A stretch of 64,000 nucleotides of DNA from NCBI GenBank assembly GCA_026874595.1, contig CM049312.1, forward strand, positions 71,702,929 through 71,766,928, read 5' to 3'. Shown here piece by piece: positions 48,956 to 60,720 of this stretch. This DNA comes from Sipunculus nudus (taxonomy: Eukaryota; Annelida; Sipuncula; Golfingiida; Sipunculidae). How positions within the stretch are numbered: position 1 is the stretch's first letter; every line of letters starts with the position of its first letter. The position numbers were made by a program, and so were the translations under genes. The notes under the pieces are model-generated. The model had not been told where the DNA came from, did not search any database, and saw only the letters and a list, made by a program, of their open reading frames with translations.

Positions 48956-51900
48956 CACCTTCTGTGCTGTTTGTCAATAGCTCAGTTACTATCTGTTGTA
49001 TGTTCTGTTTTGAAAGGTGTTTACTCTTTTCTTTATTCCACAAGCAATTACGTTAGATGATAGAAATTAAGCTTTGTGTGTGTGTGTGGTGAGCTTCCTG
49101 CACTCTGCAATTCCTTGAAATCAATGCTGGCCTGCAGTCACACTGGGGGTCATCAACTTCACACAGTCACATGGACGCAAACACATGAAACATAAAAGTA
49201 AGAAAATACAATAGCCAAAATTAATGTTTATTTACACATTTGTAAACTGAAAATAATATTTTCATAAGATTTTTAAAACTCCCTGGTTCAGTCAGATTTG
49301 AGGGTGTTGTCATTTTAGGGAATGAAGGCTGGAAGGAAATATACAGCCTTGCCACACTCTAAATCCTTTTCTGTCCCCTCCTGTTTGACCTGCAAAAACA
49401 AATGTTACCAGTCTAAGTATACACATATAGTTATTATTGCTCAAATTAATTATTTTATTACATAAGTTTAAAGATAATCTTTTGACATTGATGCTTAGTA
49501 TTGCTTTTCTTAACATTAACATTATTTTACCTTATCTGGAGGCAACACACAAGTAAAAAAATGAAAAGAATTTATTTCACTGAAAGTACATCTGCTCTCT
49601 ATATAGGGGTTTTAAATGTTCTGAAAATATGCCTGTTTTACAAATCATAGAAACAAAGGTTGTTGGAAATAAATAATTAAGAACATGGAGTCTTGCATAT
49701 TTTGACATTTAAGTAGACAAATTATTTAACTAAAAAAGGGCCTCACATCAATAATATTACTAAAACAGTACATCAATGATATATTGGTGGTCAGTAATGT
49801 TCAAAATGATGTCTTGATCTTTTATGGTGAAATGGCACTAATACATGTACATGTAAAAAGAAATCATTCAAGGTGGACTAAAAACCCAATCTTGATTAAC
49901 CTGTAAATTGAACCGGATTTGATTTCTCTTTGGGAATCAAAACAGTACCTAATGAAATCATCTGATCCTTATTGAAACAAATTCCCAAATTATTATGCTT
50001 TTTCTTTTGTGATGAAAGTGAATATGTCAGAAAAACTTCAAAGGAAAAGAAAAGTCAGAGGACCAAGCCCTTTAAAGTGCTCATGACCTTTATAAAGAGT
50101 GTTCTTGATCTTCTGATGTCAAATTCAGATTAAATTCATACATATGGTTATGAATGGTTTATGGGTTGTTATGAAACATAGTGTGTTATGTGTCAAATTG
50201 TTAATTAATTGGTGTTTACAGTATATGTAAATGACATGTAGAAAGGCATATTACCAAATTAAAGCTTAATTTAGGAGCTTTTGTGTGATAGACTCCAATA
50301 GTAAAAAAAATATTTGATTAGTTGATATGTTTTGGTTGAGTACAGCAAACCTCTCTTCAATTTTATAAAAAAATCATTCATCAAAATTGAGACAGTGGCT
50401 GTAAATTCAGCAATGATCAACAGTGTTAATGTTTACTTTGCCTGAAAAAAAAACTTATAAATATTGTATTATTAAACATTTTTAATCATATAACTTTTGG
50501 GCACTCTAGCAAGACAGAAAAATTCAAGTCAATTTGGAAAATGGAAAGGAACATAATTACCTTGTAGCAGCTTTTCTTTTCATGACCCAGAGTTCAGCCG
50601 TAAATAATAACATGGTCAATAGCCATGTATAGGTTCAACAAATAAAATGGTAGTATGTGGTACTCATAGCATTTGTGTGCCGATTAAGCTTTATGTAGGT
50701 TAACTGATCAACCATTCACAGGTAGGGGACATTCAGAAATTAAATCAATATGTAACTTTAGGGCCTGCTGCTGACTCTTGATTTTTCCACACCCTATTGC
50801 AAATAGCACCACTGAAAAGAATACGTTCTTAGCTTCCTGTTGGTGCATAGAACATGCACATTGTCACTATATAGGGGCAACAGCATCAGCTTTTTGTAGA
50901 AAATGTGGTATTTTGTAAAAATGGGCCACCAAATAGGAAATGTTATCTTGAAACACACAAATTCTGTTTTTGCAGGGCAAACCAAGATAGGTGAAGTCAT
51001 CTTTATGCAATCACTGGTTTACTATGCAAAAATAACTTAAATAATGCAAGATTACTTACCAATGAGACATTTTTTCAGCTATACATTCCCCTTCTGCTTG
51101 AGCAGCTTGACAAAGAACTTCTCTTCAAAGTGTGTACTCCCTTAACGGTTACCGGATGTTATCACACAGATGTAAACTGACTCTGCATGCCTTAGTTGTG
51201 CACAGCCTGTACAGTATTCATGTGACGTCACCACTATTCCAGGGCAGGGTACAGTAAGGTCAATGGCCCATTGCAGAGAGTGCTTGTACAGCAAGCTTGT
51301 CTGCTGGGGGGGGGGGGGGGGGGGGGGAGGTAGTTACATATACTAGTGAAATTTACTGATTAGAATGCTGGTTATTGTCACAATAAGAATGCAGATACTT
51401 ATTCTTTTTAAGTACCTCTGCTTTTATCAATGCTGTTGATTTTCAGTGGCAATATTTAACTGCTAAAATGTGTGGGTGCTGAGCTGTTTCTAAAACCAAT
51501 ATGATATTAGGTTAATGCCTATGTATTCCCATAATTGGTCAGTGGCACACTACATCAGTACCCTTAGTTCTGTATTTATGAAGTAGTTATCAATTGCAAT
51601 TAGATGCTGATGTACTTGAATATACACTACATTCCAAAAGAATTATTTTTTCTTATAATTATCAAGGGCACAAATTATAACCAATGTGAAATATAGTCAA
51701 ATTATTTTTTTGTATTGTGTTTTGTGTAAATGATGTTTTACTGCATGCATGATTACTATATTTTACACTTCTTAATGAATAAGTCAGATGAAAAAAAAAT
51801 TATTTATAGTATTATTTTTCTAATATACATAAAGTTCTGAGGAAGCTGGTTATTTTGATACCCATTTTAACATACTTCTTCAGTATTTATTATTCAATTA

Positions 51901-52009
51901 TAATTCATTTTCTTAAAACCATAATGGGGCTGGGACTTAAAAGTTTCTGCAGCATTTGTGTTCCCTTGGAAAATGTCTAAGTCCTTTCTTATAGAACAGT
52001 AAGCTCACA
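48956..52009. other. Non-coding DNA with a poly-G tract
   Basis: A G homopolymer lies at about 51,306-51,327, and a short GT run near 49,077. On the minus strand, TTTGTTTTTGCAG near 49,390-49,402 precedes about 26 open codons ending near 49,310; this is too little to call an exon. No other feature is seen. Confidence 0.5.
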
Positions 52010-52310
52010 GTATATAAACTTATAACTGACATATAACTGACATATTCAGAACCCCTTTACGTTCACCTCCCTTATATCTCCCATACAAGTCACATATAAA
52101 TGAAATGTACAGAGTGGCCTCATTTGCAACTCCCTTATAACTGACATATAACAAACATACAACTCACTTATAACTCACATATAACAATGCCTGACTAAAC
52201 ATATAGCTGCAATATACATATAACTCACATACACAGCACTTATATGGGAAATATAAGGGACATATAAGGCCCTTATAAGGGGCATATAAGGCACATATAT
52301 GTGAGTACTT
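52010..52310. repeat. Second CATATAA/CTTATAA minisatellite
   Basis: Units such as CTTATAACTGACATATAACT and CACATATAACTCACATA are followed by ACATATAAGGCCCTTATAAG. It is related to the array at 48,545-48,955, whose right end also shows 'GACATATAACTCACATACAA'. Confidence 0.75.
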
Positions 52311-52319
52311 TCCATTTTC

Positions 52320-53085
52320 GTAAGGGCCATTGTCAATTTTTTAGATTGTCTGTCTGTATGTCTGTCCATCTGTCTGTAGGTTAACCAGGCACAAATCGTA
52401 ACCACTGGATCTGGAATCTTCCAACTTGACATCCAGGGAGGTCCATGAAAAATTCCCTTGGAAACCGGAAATCAGGTCTCTGTTACCAATACACTCCGAG
52501 CAATGGGGCTCCAAAGTAACCCCCCCCCCCCCCAGAATAATACAAAATTTAATGAAAAGGCTCAAGTATTTGAAGAACCAATGCATTGATCATCATGATT
52601 CTTTGCATGGATATTGATCATGCAGTGTTTCATCAGTTTCTACAGACTGGTGGTGCCCCCTGTATTTTTTTGATTCTTTATGGTTTTTTTTTTTTCTCTA
52701 TTTTTGAAACCTTTAAAGATCTGGTTATATGTAAACAGGGCACAAATCGTAGAATCTTCTTTCTTGACATGCAGGGAGGCCCATGAAAAGTCTTCTTGGA
52801 AACCTGAAATTAGGTCTCTGTTACCCATATCCTTCAAGCCACAGGCATCTGAAGTACCCCTCCAGAATAATGCAAAATTTTATGAAAAAGCTCAAGCATC
52901 TGTAAAACTTATGCATTCTCCAGTAACTGAACAACTAATACATTGAACACCATGTCTTGCATGCGTATTCATCATTTAGTGGATTATCAGTTCCTGCAGA
53001 CTGGTGATGCCACCTTTATATTTTTTTTTCAAATACAAAGCTGCAAGTATTAAATCATTATGCTAATCAGCTGAGAGTCATGACC
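52320..53085 (+). repeat. Dispersed repeat family A, two ~350-bp units
   Basis: GTCTGTCTGTATGTCTGTCC is followed by two units carrying 'GGGCACAAATCGTA', 'GGGAGG.CCATGAAAA', 'CTTGGAAACC' and 'GACTGGTGGTGCC'. The copy ends in CAGCTGAGAGTCATGACCC. The last part includes the palindrome TGACCCATGGGTCA near 53,080. Confidence 0.8.
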
Positions 53086-53094
53086 CATGGGTCA

Positions 53095-53297
53095 CTTTTT
53101 ATATCCTGGTTTCCACCAGGCCCGGTGACTACTGCACCTATGGATCCTGGGTGTGTAATCATCCCAATTGCTGGGTCATACCACCAAAGAATCCCCTAAA
53201 TATGCAATCTTTTGTGAGTGAAACACGGCTGTGGCTCACAGCCTTCCCATTAAGCCTGTAGTGGCCTGCACTCTACCCCTGAGCCACAGAAACAGGT
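53095..53297 (-). repeat. Possible tRNA-derived SINE
   Basis: On the minus strand the head reads TGTGGCTCAGGGGTAGAGTG, which resembles a tRNA A box. It is followed by about 180 bp of non-tRNA body. The B box is not clear, and no poly-A or target duplication is certain. Confidence 0.35.
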
Positions 53298-53429
53298 ATT
53301 TTTTGTGTGTGAAATCCTGGACTGAAAACTCAATGTAATTTGTGCAACATAAAAAAAATTTAAACAAATATCAAATGCTTTTAATAGCATTTAAATTTAG
53401 ATATCGTTATTCCGGACTATATGTTTCAG

Positions 53430-53617
53430 ATGAGTACATGGCTGTGGACTACCTGCTTTCTCAGTCTGGCAGAGGAAACTTGCGTACCTCCCTACAAAGT
53501 GTCATCAGTTACCAAGATGATGCCAAGGTGCTTCCTGAGCTCAACGTTCAGGAAGCTACTGAGGAAGAGTATGCAGATGGTACTGTGTGCCTTGCAGAGC
53601 ATATTGAAATACAATAA
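53430..53617 (+). CDS. Candidate exon, unknown family
   Basis: After ATATGTTTCAG a frame opens with 'DEYMAVDYLLSQSGRGNL' and continues acidic ('QEATEEEYADGTVCL') to a TAA at 53615-53617. Composition and codon use look coding. It may be an upstream exon of the gene at 56.7-62.0 kb. However, the best internal donor (ATG|GTACTG at 53579) leaves one base, which does not match the next exon's phase. Missing exons, or a separate decayed gene, are alternatives. Confidence 0.45.
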
Positions 53618-55392
53618 TTTTATAATCAATTAACAGGCAGATTTATAAGGTTTGTCTACACAGCACATATTTAAATTACATATTTTGTTCAAACATGTTC
53701 CAAATCATTATTGTTTGTTCTAAACTTCTACTTTCACTCAACATTGTAACAGGAATACATTGTGCACTGATATATTATATATTTTTGATTACATGATCTG
53801 AGTGTTTTTTTAGGAGGGAGGGTTGGTAAAAAAATCTGTCTGATATAAAAATGAAAAATAAAACTGTAAATAAAAATCATACAGCAGGTGGCAGAAAGAT
53901 TTTGTAGTCACTTGAAATAAAGGTAAAGTAAAATATCTTAACAAGAGAAGGGAACACATTTAGATTGTTTCAGATTCTGCCATTTTGTCGCAGAGGCAAA
54001 ATTTTTTTTCCAAGTAATGCTCCATTTTGGTTTACCCTGCAAACCATGTAATAACAAGGGACCTATGGGTCACGACGCTCAGCTGTTATATATGATAAAA
54101 AAATATTATTTAGAAATGAGGCACATGCTGGTTTTGTGTGGTAATAAATATAAGCTGTATTATGAGTTGTTGTTGTTTAGCTTATGTATGATTTTGATAG
54201 TACCTCTGGAGACAGGGAACAGGATTGATTTCATTTATTTTATTAACAAATGGAGTACTACTGTCACACAGATTTTTACTTGGCCATATAACTTATAAGC
54301 AGAACATATAATATAAGAGTTTAACTATTTATTAAAAAAATTACAAAAATTGTCCCAAATATAATTTTTATTAAAAATAATAAGAGAATCATATGATTTT
54401 TTCAAATGAAATATAACTGATATGATTATTAAAATAATATTAAAGAATATATTCATGAATGCATTCATGAATACATTTTGAAAGTATTTGCACGAGTATT
54501 CATATACTTTCATTTTTACCTGAATTCCCATTATTCATGCAAGAAATTTTATAATAGAGTACATAATCATATTCGTATTTAAATACAATTACAAAGTATT
54601 CGCACCATGTCTGGTATTTATTCAGTTTTCACCAAACAATGATGTTGAGAATCCAGAATATACAAATTTCACACATTTAAATAATGTTCATAAGTACCTG
54701 GTTTTATGGCTTTTATTTATATTAAAAAATAACTGTAAAAAATTCATTTTGGACTAATTTCACATCAATGTACACACTAGACACAGTAGGAATCTAGATT
54801 AATATTATCAACTGCATCTTTGTCTATCATTAATTTCCTTCATATAATCCTTAATGATTAGTAATGAATAATAGGATTTACTTCTTTATCATTAAAAATG
54901 AACTGAAAAATGCCATGGTGACTGCATGGTGTTATTTGGAATATGTGACATTCTACCCATCGATACAAGATTCTTATATCATCAGTAACTGCAAGTTAAT
55001 TTCCTGTTATTATAAACTAACAAATTCCTTTTCTATTTTTCTTTAATTTGTTATTAAAAAACAATAAAAATTTATTAATTTATTGTTTATTGTTATGTTG
55101 TTGGTTAAAACTACTAGATGAGTTGGGTTGAACACCTGGATCAACTGTGGCTGGCCATAAGCTGCCTGGATTCTCCCCTCAAGCGTGCATAATTTGATGA
55201 AAGGTCAACAAGGTCAACATACAGGTGACTCAAGAGGGGCTGGAGAGAGCCAAAGTCTGACAGGGTCTCATAAAAAACATTAATAAAAGCTACAATATTT
55301 GGCAAATTTCTTTCAGCTTTCTAAACTAAAAAGCTGAAATCTTTATGTATGCATGATATGAAAATTATATCAACAGTGCCCACGGGAAACAA
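53618..55392. other. AT-rich non-coding DNA (putative intron)
   Basis: No feature is seen apart from a partial family A end ('CCTATGGGTCACGACGCTCAGCTG' near 54,062, reverse orientation). Confidence 0.5.
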
Positions 55393-56680
55393 ACGTGCCT
55401 TGGTCACAGTTGGGCAAAATTTAAGGTACTAATTTTATATTTATACTAATAACTTATAAAATATGAAAAATTCAGAACTAATTTTGGGTATTCAATTGAA
55501 TCTTGATTAAATAATGTTACATCCCTGACAAGAAAAATCTCTAGCTTCAGCAATGCCCTTGTTAAGGGAGTAAATATATTTCTTGATTTTTTACAAAGTG
55601 CATTATGTTTGGGCCCATAACTTAAAAAAAATACACAATACTGACATCATTTCTGGCATGTGCATAGTGAATGTATAGAAAAATATGTATATTATATATG
55701 ATCAAGGTCAGATCAGTGGTTTTGATATTAGGCAGTCTTAAAGTATAACATTGGGTTTATAATGGAAAAATGAAGTTTTTCATTGATATCTCGAAGGAAT
55801 TAAGTCCTAGTGACCAAATTCTTGGCATGGTAGGGGATTTTGGAGAAATCTAACTGTATGCCAAATTTAAGGAACTTAGAGCTGAAGCTCGGGAGCTGAG
55901 CTCTAGCAAACTGCATAACACTAGCAATATGTGACATGGTGCTTGAAAACTTGAATAAAATCTACAGTTTTTGATCAACTGGTTTCAAATTTTTGGTGTT
56001 AACAGTTGAAATGCTAATAAAAACATGCTGTGAAAATTAAATCCACAGCAGTTACAGCAAAAAAACGTGCCATGGTCAAAGTTGGGCAAAATTTAAGGTA
56101 CCAATTTTTTATTTTTGCTAATATTTTTAAAAATTTAAAAGATTTTGATCTAATTTTGGGTATACAATTTAATTTTGATTAATAAAAGTAATATTACTGG
56201 AAAAAAAGTGCTTAGCTTTAACAAGTTTTGTGTTAAGTGATAAAATTTCTTTCCTGATTATTTACAAAATGCATTATGTTTGGGCCCATAACTTTTTTAA
56301 AATAAATAATACAGACCTAATTTCTGGCATGTACATAGGAATTATATAGAGGATTATTTATAGGAAATATGAGGAAAAACAGATGAGTGGTTTTGATATT
56401 AGGCAGTCCTAAAGTGTGAAAATAGGTTTTTAATAAAAAATTGAGGTTTTTCCTTAATTTCTCAAAGGAATGAAGTCGCAAAGACCCAGTTTTCGGCTTG
56501 GTAGGAGATCTTGGGGACATCTAACATTATGCTGAATGTTGGATTCCTAGGTCTTACGGTTTCAAAACGTGCCACATCTACGGACGGACGGACGGACGGA
56601 CGGCACGACAGACGGACGGACGACGGACAATGGACCACGACTATAGCTCAGATGACTTATAGTCAGCTGAGCTAAAAATG
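55393..56680 (+). repeat. ~672-bp direct repeat, two copies, intronic
   Basis: ACGTGCC.TGGTCA.AGTTGGG at 55393 recurs at 56065. The pair 'GCATTATGTTTGGGCCCATAAC' and 'GTGGTTTTGATATTAGGCAG' recurs in the same order. A third ACGTGCCACATC start at about 56,567 runs into GACGGACGGACGG and ends at AGCTGAGCTAAAAAT. It is a dispersed repeat type with similar PyC-rich ends to family A. Confidence 0.75.
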
Positions 56681-56720
56681 CATCCCCTTATTTATGGTGT
56701 TCTGATACAATTTATTACAG

Positions 56721-56916
56721 GTTCATCGGTTGCACTCCACCCCCAGGAAAAATGAGCCAGAGTGAAAGGTGTGGAATACTTCTCACAAATGGGGATATGG
56801 CTGCACTTTTAGTGACGCACTGGGATGAGCTGGACATTGGAGAGCCAGAATCATCAGAGAACACCAACACCACGCAAGATACCCCTGACAAACCAGTTCA
56901 GGTGAATGAAAGTCAG
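56721..56916 (+). CDS. Exon of an uncharacterised zinc-ribbon-tailed gene (exon 1 of 4 joined)
   Basis: The exon lies between TTTATTACAG and AGTCAG|GTAATT. It holds 65 full codons after one leading base: 'FIGCTPPPGKMSQSERCGIL', 'MAALLVTHWDELDIGEPES', then an acidic, threonine-rich linker. It ends in phase 0, which agrees with the exon starting at 57665. I do not know its function. The overall family, with the downstream exons, appears in my memory as multi-copy uncharacterised proteins of fish and invertebrates, but this cannot be verified here. Confidence 0.65.
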
Positions 56917-57219
56917 GTAATTGCCACATGAGATTAACACATGCTATTCAAACCAATACCAGCAGGTCAGGGAGTTTCTGGAATATAATGGGATATAAAC
57001 ACATTAGCTTGTCCAGGCAAGAAAAATCTGAAATTTATATGGTTGATCATATAATATCATGGAATTTCGTAACAAGTGACCCCATGGGTCATGACGCTCA
57101 GCTGACATCGACTTACAGGTGATGCATGCATGAATGGTTGATGTGATGATTTGGGAGAAAATATTTGGAACGTCGTTAGAAGTTGTGTCAGAAGATACTT
57201 GTGCAACAGTTATAATTTG

Positions 57220-57460
57220 TGCTCTGTCATGGTGCTCCATAGCTATTGGAGCCCCATAGCTGAGGTTATTGGTAAAAGAGACCTAATTCCAGGTTTCCAA
57301 GAGAATTTTCATGGACCACCCTGGATGTCAAGTTAGAAGATTACAGGTCCAGCAGTTACAATTTGTGCATGGTTAACGGACAGATGGACAGACAGACAGA
57401 CAGATGGACACTGGAAAAAGAGTGATTGCTATAGTTCAGTTGACTTTCAGTCAGTTGAGC
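57220..57460 (-). repeat. Dispersed repeat family A, partial, reverse
   Basis: In reverse orientation it contains 'GAGCCCCATAGCTGAG', 'CAGGTTTCCAAGAGAATTTTC', 'TACAATTTGTGC' and 'GACAGACAGACAGACAG', and ends near TCAGTTGAGCTAAA. It lies within the intron between 56,916 and 57,665. Confidence 0.75.
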
Positions 57461-57664
57461 TAAAAAAAACCACAAACATGTATGGCAAAAAGTGTTATTT
57501 TCTGCAGTGGGGAATATAGCTATGGATATTTCTATGGTCAATCCAGAAAAAACTATAGAAAATGATGGTATATAAAGATCTGAAAAGTATTGCACATAGA
57601 TAATCTGTACCTGAATATATGTAATATGTAAGGATTGCTATTGTGCTCTTGCTATACCTTCCAG

Positions 57665-57927
57665 GACAGTCGTCATGATGCATGAGGCTTCCCGGGGTGG
57701 GAGGCAGTGGACGAACTGGCTCGATACCTGGTGGCTCTTGACACATCCATAACTGCACTGTCCACAGTTGAGGCAGACAGAATAGTGGAGCTATATGAAC
57801 AACTGCATGAGAGTGACAGGGCTGCCATCAGATACACAATCAAGTCCAAGAAGTCAGTGTTGACTGGTCCCTGGAGAGCCTCCAGGAAGCGCAGTGGCGC
57901 AGCACCTGGTGTCCAGGCAGCCGAGAG
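57665..57927 (+). pseudogene. Exon 2 of the zinc-ribbon-tailed gene, with in-frame stop
   Basis: The acceptor is CTTCCAG and the donor is GAGAG|GTATGT. The frame that matches the previous exon's phase meets TGA at 57683-57685 after six codons, then stays open: 'FPGWEAVDELARYLVALD', 'EADRIVELYEQLHESDRAAI', 'TGPWRASRKRSGAAPGVQ'. It is helical and then basic. The TGA is the first of three lesions in this gene copy. A different acceptor just after the TGA would avoid it but would shift the phase. The exon ends in phase 2, matching the next one. Confidence 0.68.
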
Positions 57928-58193
57928 GTATGTGACAATAAATAGACAGTATGTCATTATGCTTGTGTGTACGTAAAATTTACAGAAACAAGCTTTGATG
58001 ATGTGATAACGGACTAAAAACCACCTTTTTTGTGTAGTGCTTGATTATACTATGGTACATCCAATATAAGTTCTATAGAGAAAAAAAATGTAGGGGAAAT
58101 TTATATTTAAAATTCTGTTGTATTTAAATATTTAAATATTTCCAGTTAAATATTAATACTTGATGCATAGGTATCACACTGTACTTCTTTCAG

Positions 58194-58451
58194 ACTCTAC
58201 CTGACTCATGGCCAGGCTGCTCAAAGTCCTGACACCAACAGAATATCTGAGTGTGTCTGTCTTAGGCTGATGAGGACCTACAAACAATCAAGGAACCGGC
58301 CTAAGGATATGGTGGGGAAGATTCTGCCACTAGCACAATCTATTACGCATACCTACAGCCTCATTCAGCAGTTGGTTGCAGACAGCCATGTCATCCAAGA
58401 GAAAACAAATGTGGTGTTGGTGACCATCAACAATACAACACTGTCAAAATG
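58194..58451 (+). CDS. Exon 3 of the zinc-ribbon-tailed gene
   Basis: TTCTTTCAG precedes it and AAATG|GTAACA follows. Its first base completes an arginine codon with the two bases left at 57927. The frame is fully open: 'LYLTHGQAAQSPDTNRIS', 'CLRLMRTYKQSRNRPKDMVG', 'HTYSLIQQLVADSHVIQEKT'. It is predicted helical with a basic centre. It leaves two bases that form a tryptophan codon with the first base at 61352. Two matching phases are good evidence that these exons belong to one gene. Confidence 0.75.
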
Positions 58452-58489
58452 GTAACATATTCAGCATGTATTTTAGAAATTATTAGGGC

Positions 58490-59150
58490 CCCGATTCACA
58501 AAGCGGGTGCCCTATAGTAATCACTCTGCCCAACTGTCTGGCTGTCCGTCTGTCCATCTGTCTGTCTGTCTGTCTGTCCGTCCACAAATTCTTTCAGGAT
58601 TATAACTCCAGCTTGGATTGACATATGGATTTCAAACTTGACATATATATGGCTCACTACTAAAACAAGAGCCCTATTGATTTTAAGGTCACCAGGTCAA
58701 AGGCCAAAGCCACAGGCATCACATCTTTAAAAGGATTGTGTATGCATTCGAGGCAAAACGTTTCATACTTGACCTTCCATCTCTCACATACAGCTCTCCT
58801 GTCAATAGAGAAGCATCCCTTTCAGTATTGGGGTCACAAGGTTAAAGGTTAAGGTCACAGGAGCAAACTGTCCAATAATTGTTTCCGGGTGATAACTCCA
58901 GTTTGTATTGAAATATGCATTTCAAACTTGAAACATATAAGGCCCACCACTAAAGCAGGAAACCAATTGATTTTGGGTCCTCAGCTCAAAGGTCAAGGCC
59001 ACAATACTACATTTTTTAAAGTTTGTGGATGCATTTTAATCAAAAAGTTTCATGCCAGTTGTTCCTTTTGCACATATCCCTATCCAGTTACCTTCCACGC
59101 TCTGTGTCGCATAGCGCCTCCCCCCCCCCCCACCCCCCATAGCCTACCAG
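58490..59150 (+). repeat. Dispersed repeat family B, ~288-bp units
   Basis: GTCTGTCTGTCTGTCTGTCC is followed by two units starting GATAACTCCAG.TTG.ATTGA (near 58,600 and 58,888). They share 'ATTTCAAACTTGA', 'CCAATTGATTTT' and 'CTCAAAGGTCAAGGCCAC'-type text. A poly-C stretch lies near 59,120-59,140. Direct repeats of the AGGTCA half-site occur (for example AGGTCACCAGGTCA near 58,687). Confidence 0.8.
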
Positions 59151-59979
59151 AGGCCAGTTCAGCACACAGAGTGGCTTTATGATTATGTGTCTGATACCAC
59201 AGAAATGGCAACATCACTTATGCATTTGATCCACATTCAAGGGATTCAAATGGATATCCAGCTCCTACAGGCAGTGCAGTTATGCTATAGTATCAAACTA
59301 AAACTTCTATCCATCAGTACCTCTGTCTTTCAATGAAATCAGCTCTTTTAATTTATTTTTCAAAGCACCTATCATCATGCACTATGGTTCTAATCTTCTG
59401 CAGAGCACTTCCTGTAGTTCCTCTAGTTTAAATTAAAGCCACTATGGCGTATTTCCAGTACATAATAATACATGTGCATAATAATACATGTGTATGTTAA
59501 GAATCATTTGATAAGATGCAGTTAAATAGAATACCATTTATCTCTTGAGTATTATTGACACTTATAATTCAATTTCAACCTGGTTATTGTAAGAATATAA
59601 TACAGCTGGGACCCATTTTAACAATGGAACTTGTTGCATCATTGTGCAACAACAGATAATGTGGTTCCCACGGATGGGTAAAATCAGTTATCTAACATAG
59701 AATTTTGGAGAACCTGTCAGTTGATGGCTGGGTAGGCCTACAGTATCATACATATTTGTTGGTCTATAAATCATTTTCTCATAAATGGCAGCAGTTATCA
59801 TTACCTAATTACTAACAAATATTGACCATATAATTTAATTTTGATAGTAAGGGTTTCAGGGGGTAAATATTTATCAGTTGCAGTTTAAATGTGTTGGTCA
59901 AAACTTTGGAAATTAAGCCTATTTAGCATTTTAGACCAGTGTCAACAAGTATATTTCCTATACTCTCAATAGTATTTTA
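59151..59979. other. Non-coding intron DNA
   Basis: No feature is seen beyond short ATAATACATGTG repeats near 59,465. Confidence 0.5.
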
Positions 59980-60720
59980 TAGCTCAGCTGACTGTAAGTC
60001 AACTGAGGTATAGGCATGGCGCTTTGTCCGTCATCCGTCCGTCTGTCAGGCTGTCTGGCCGTCCGTTAGCAGGGCACAAACGGTAACCACTGGACCTGGA
60101 ATCTGCTTACTCCACATCCTGGGAGGTCCATGAAAGTTCTCCTTGGAAACCCGAAATTAGGTCACTGTGACCTATATTCTCCGAGCTATGGGGCTCCGAA
60201 GTACCCCACAGAATAATGCTAAATTATTTACAAAATCTCAAGTATCTGAACAACTAATGCATTGATCATCCTGATTCTCTGCATGAAGATTGACCATGGG
60301 ATGTTCCATCACTTCATGCAGACTAGTGGCGCCACCTGTATTTTTTCCATTTTTTACAAATTTTTTTCTCTATTTTTGAGACCTTTAAAGATTTGGTCAT
60401 CTGTTATCATGGCACAAACGGTAACCGCTGGACCTGGAATCTTCTTTCTGCACATTCTGGGAGGTCCATGAAAGTTCTCCTAGGAAACCTGAAATTATGT
60501 CACTGTGACCTATAATCTCTGAGCTACTGTGCTCCGAAGTACCCCACAGAATGCTAAATTTTATACAAAAGCTCAAGTATCTGAACAACTAATGCATTGA
60601 TCACCATGATTCTTTGCATGAATATTGATCATCGGATGTTCCATCACTTCCTGCAGACTGACAGCGCCACCTGTATTTTTTGCGATTTTTTATGAATTTT
60701 TTTCTCATTCAAGGATTTGA
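59980..60720 (+). repeat. Dispersed repeat family A, two ~345-bp units
   Basis: It starts TAGCTCAGCTGACTGTAAGT and runs through GTCCGTCATCCGTCCGTCTG. Two units follow with 'GGCACAAACGGTAACC.CTGG', 'GGGAGGTCCATGAAAGTTCT', 'GTCACTGTGACCTAT', 'CTCCGAAGTACCCCACAG' and a 'GCGCCACCTGTATTTTT' end. It is the best-preserved copy in the window. Confidence 0.85.
60159..60173. promoter_or_regulatory. Perfect IR3 palindrome in repeat family A
   Basis: AGGTCACTGTGACCT is identical to the site at 7648-7662. The sister unit at about 60,500 has ATGTCACTGTGACCT, one mismatch from consensus. Confidence 0.35.

Noticed and set aside
49310-49402. Minus-strand acceptor-like site followed by 26 codons
   Set aside because: A good polypyrimidine-CAG alone is common in AT/T-rich DNA; no partner exon or family is seen.
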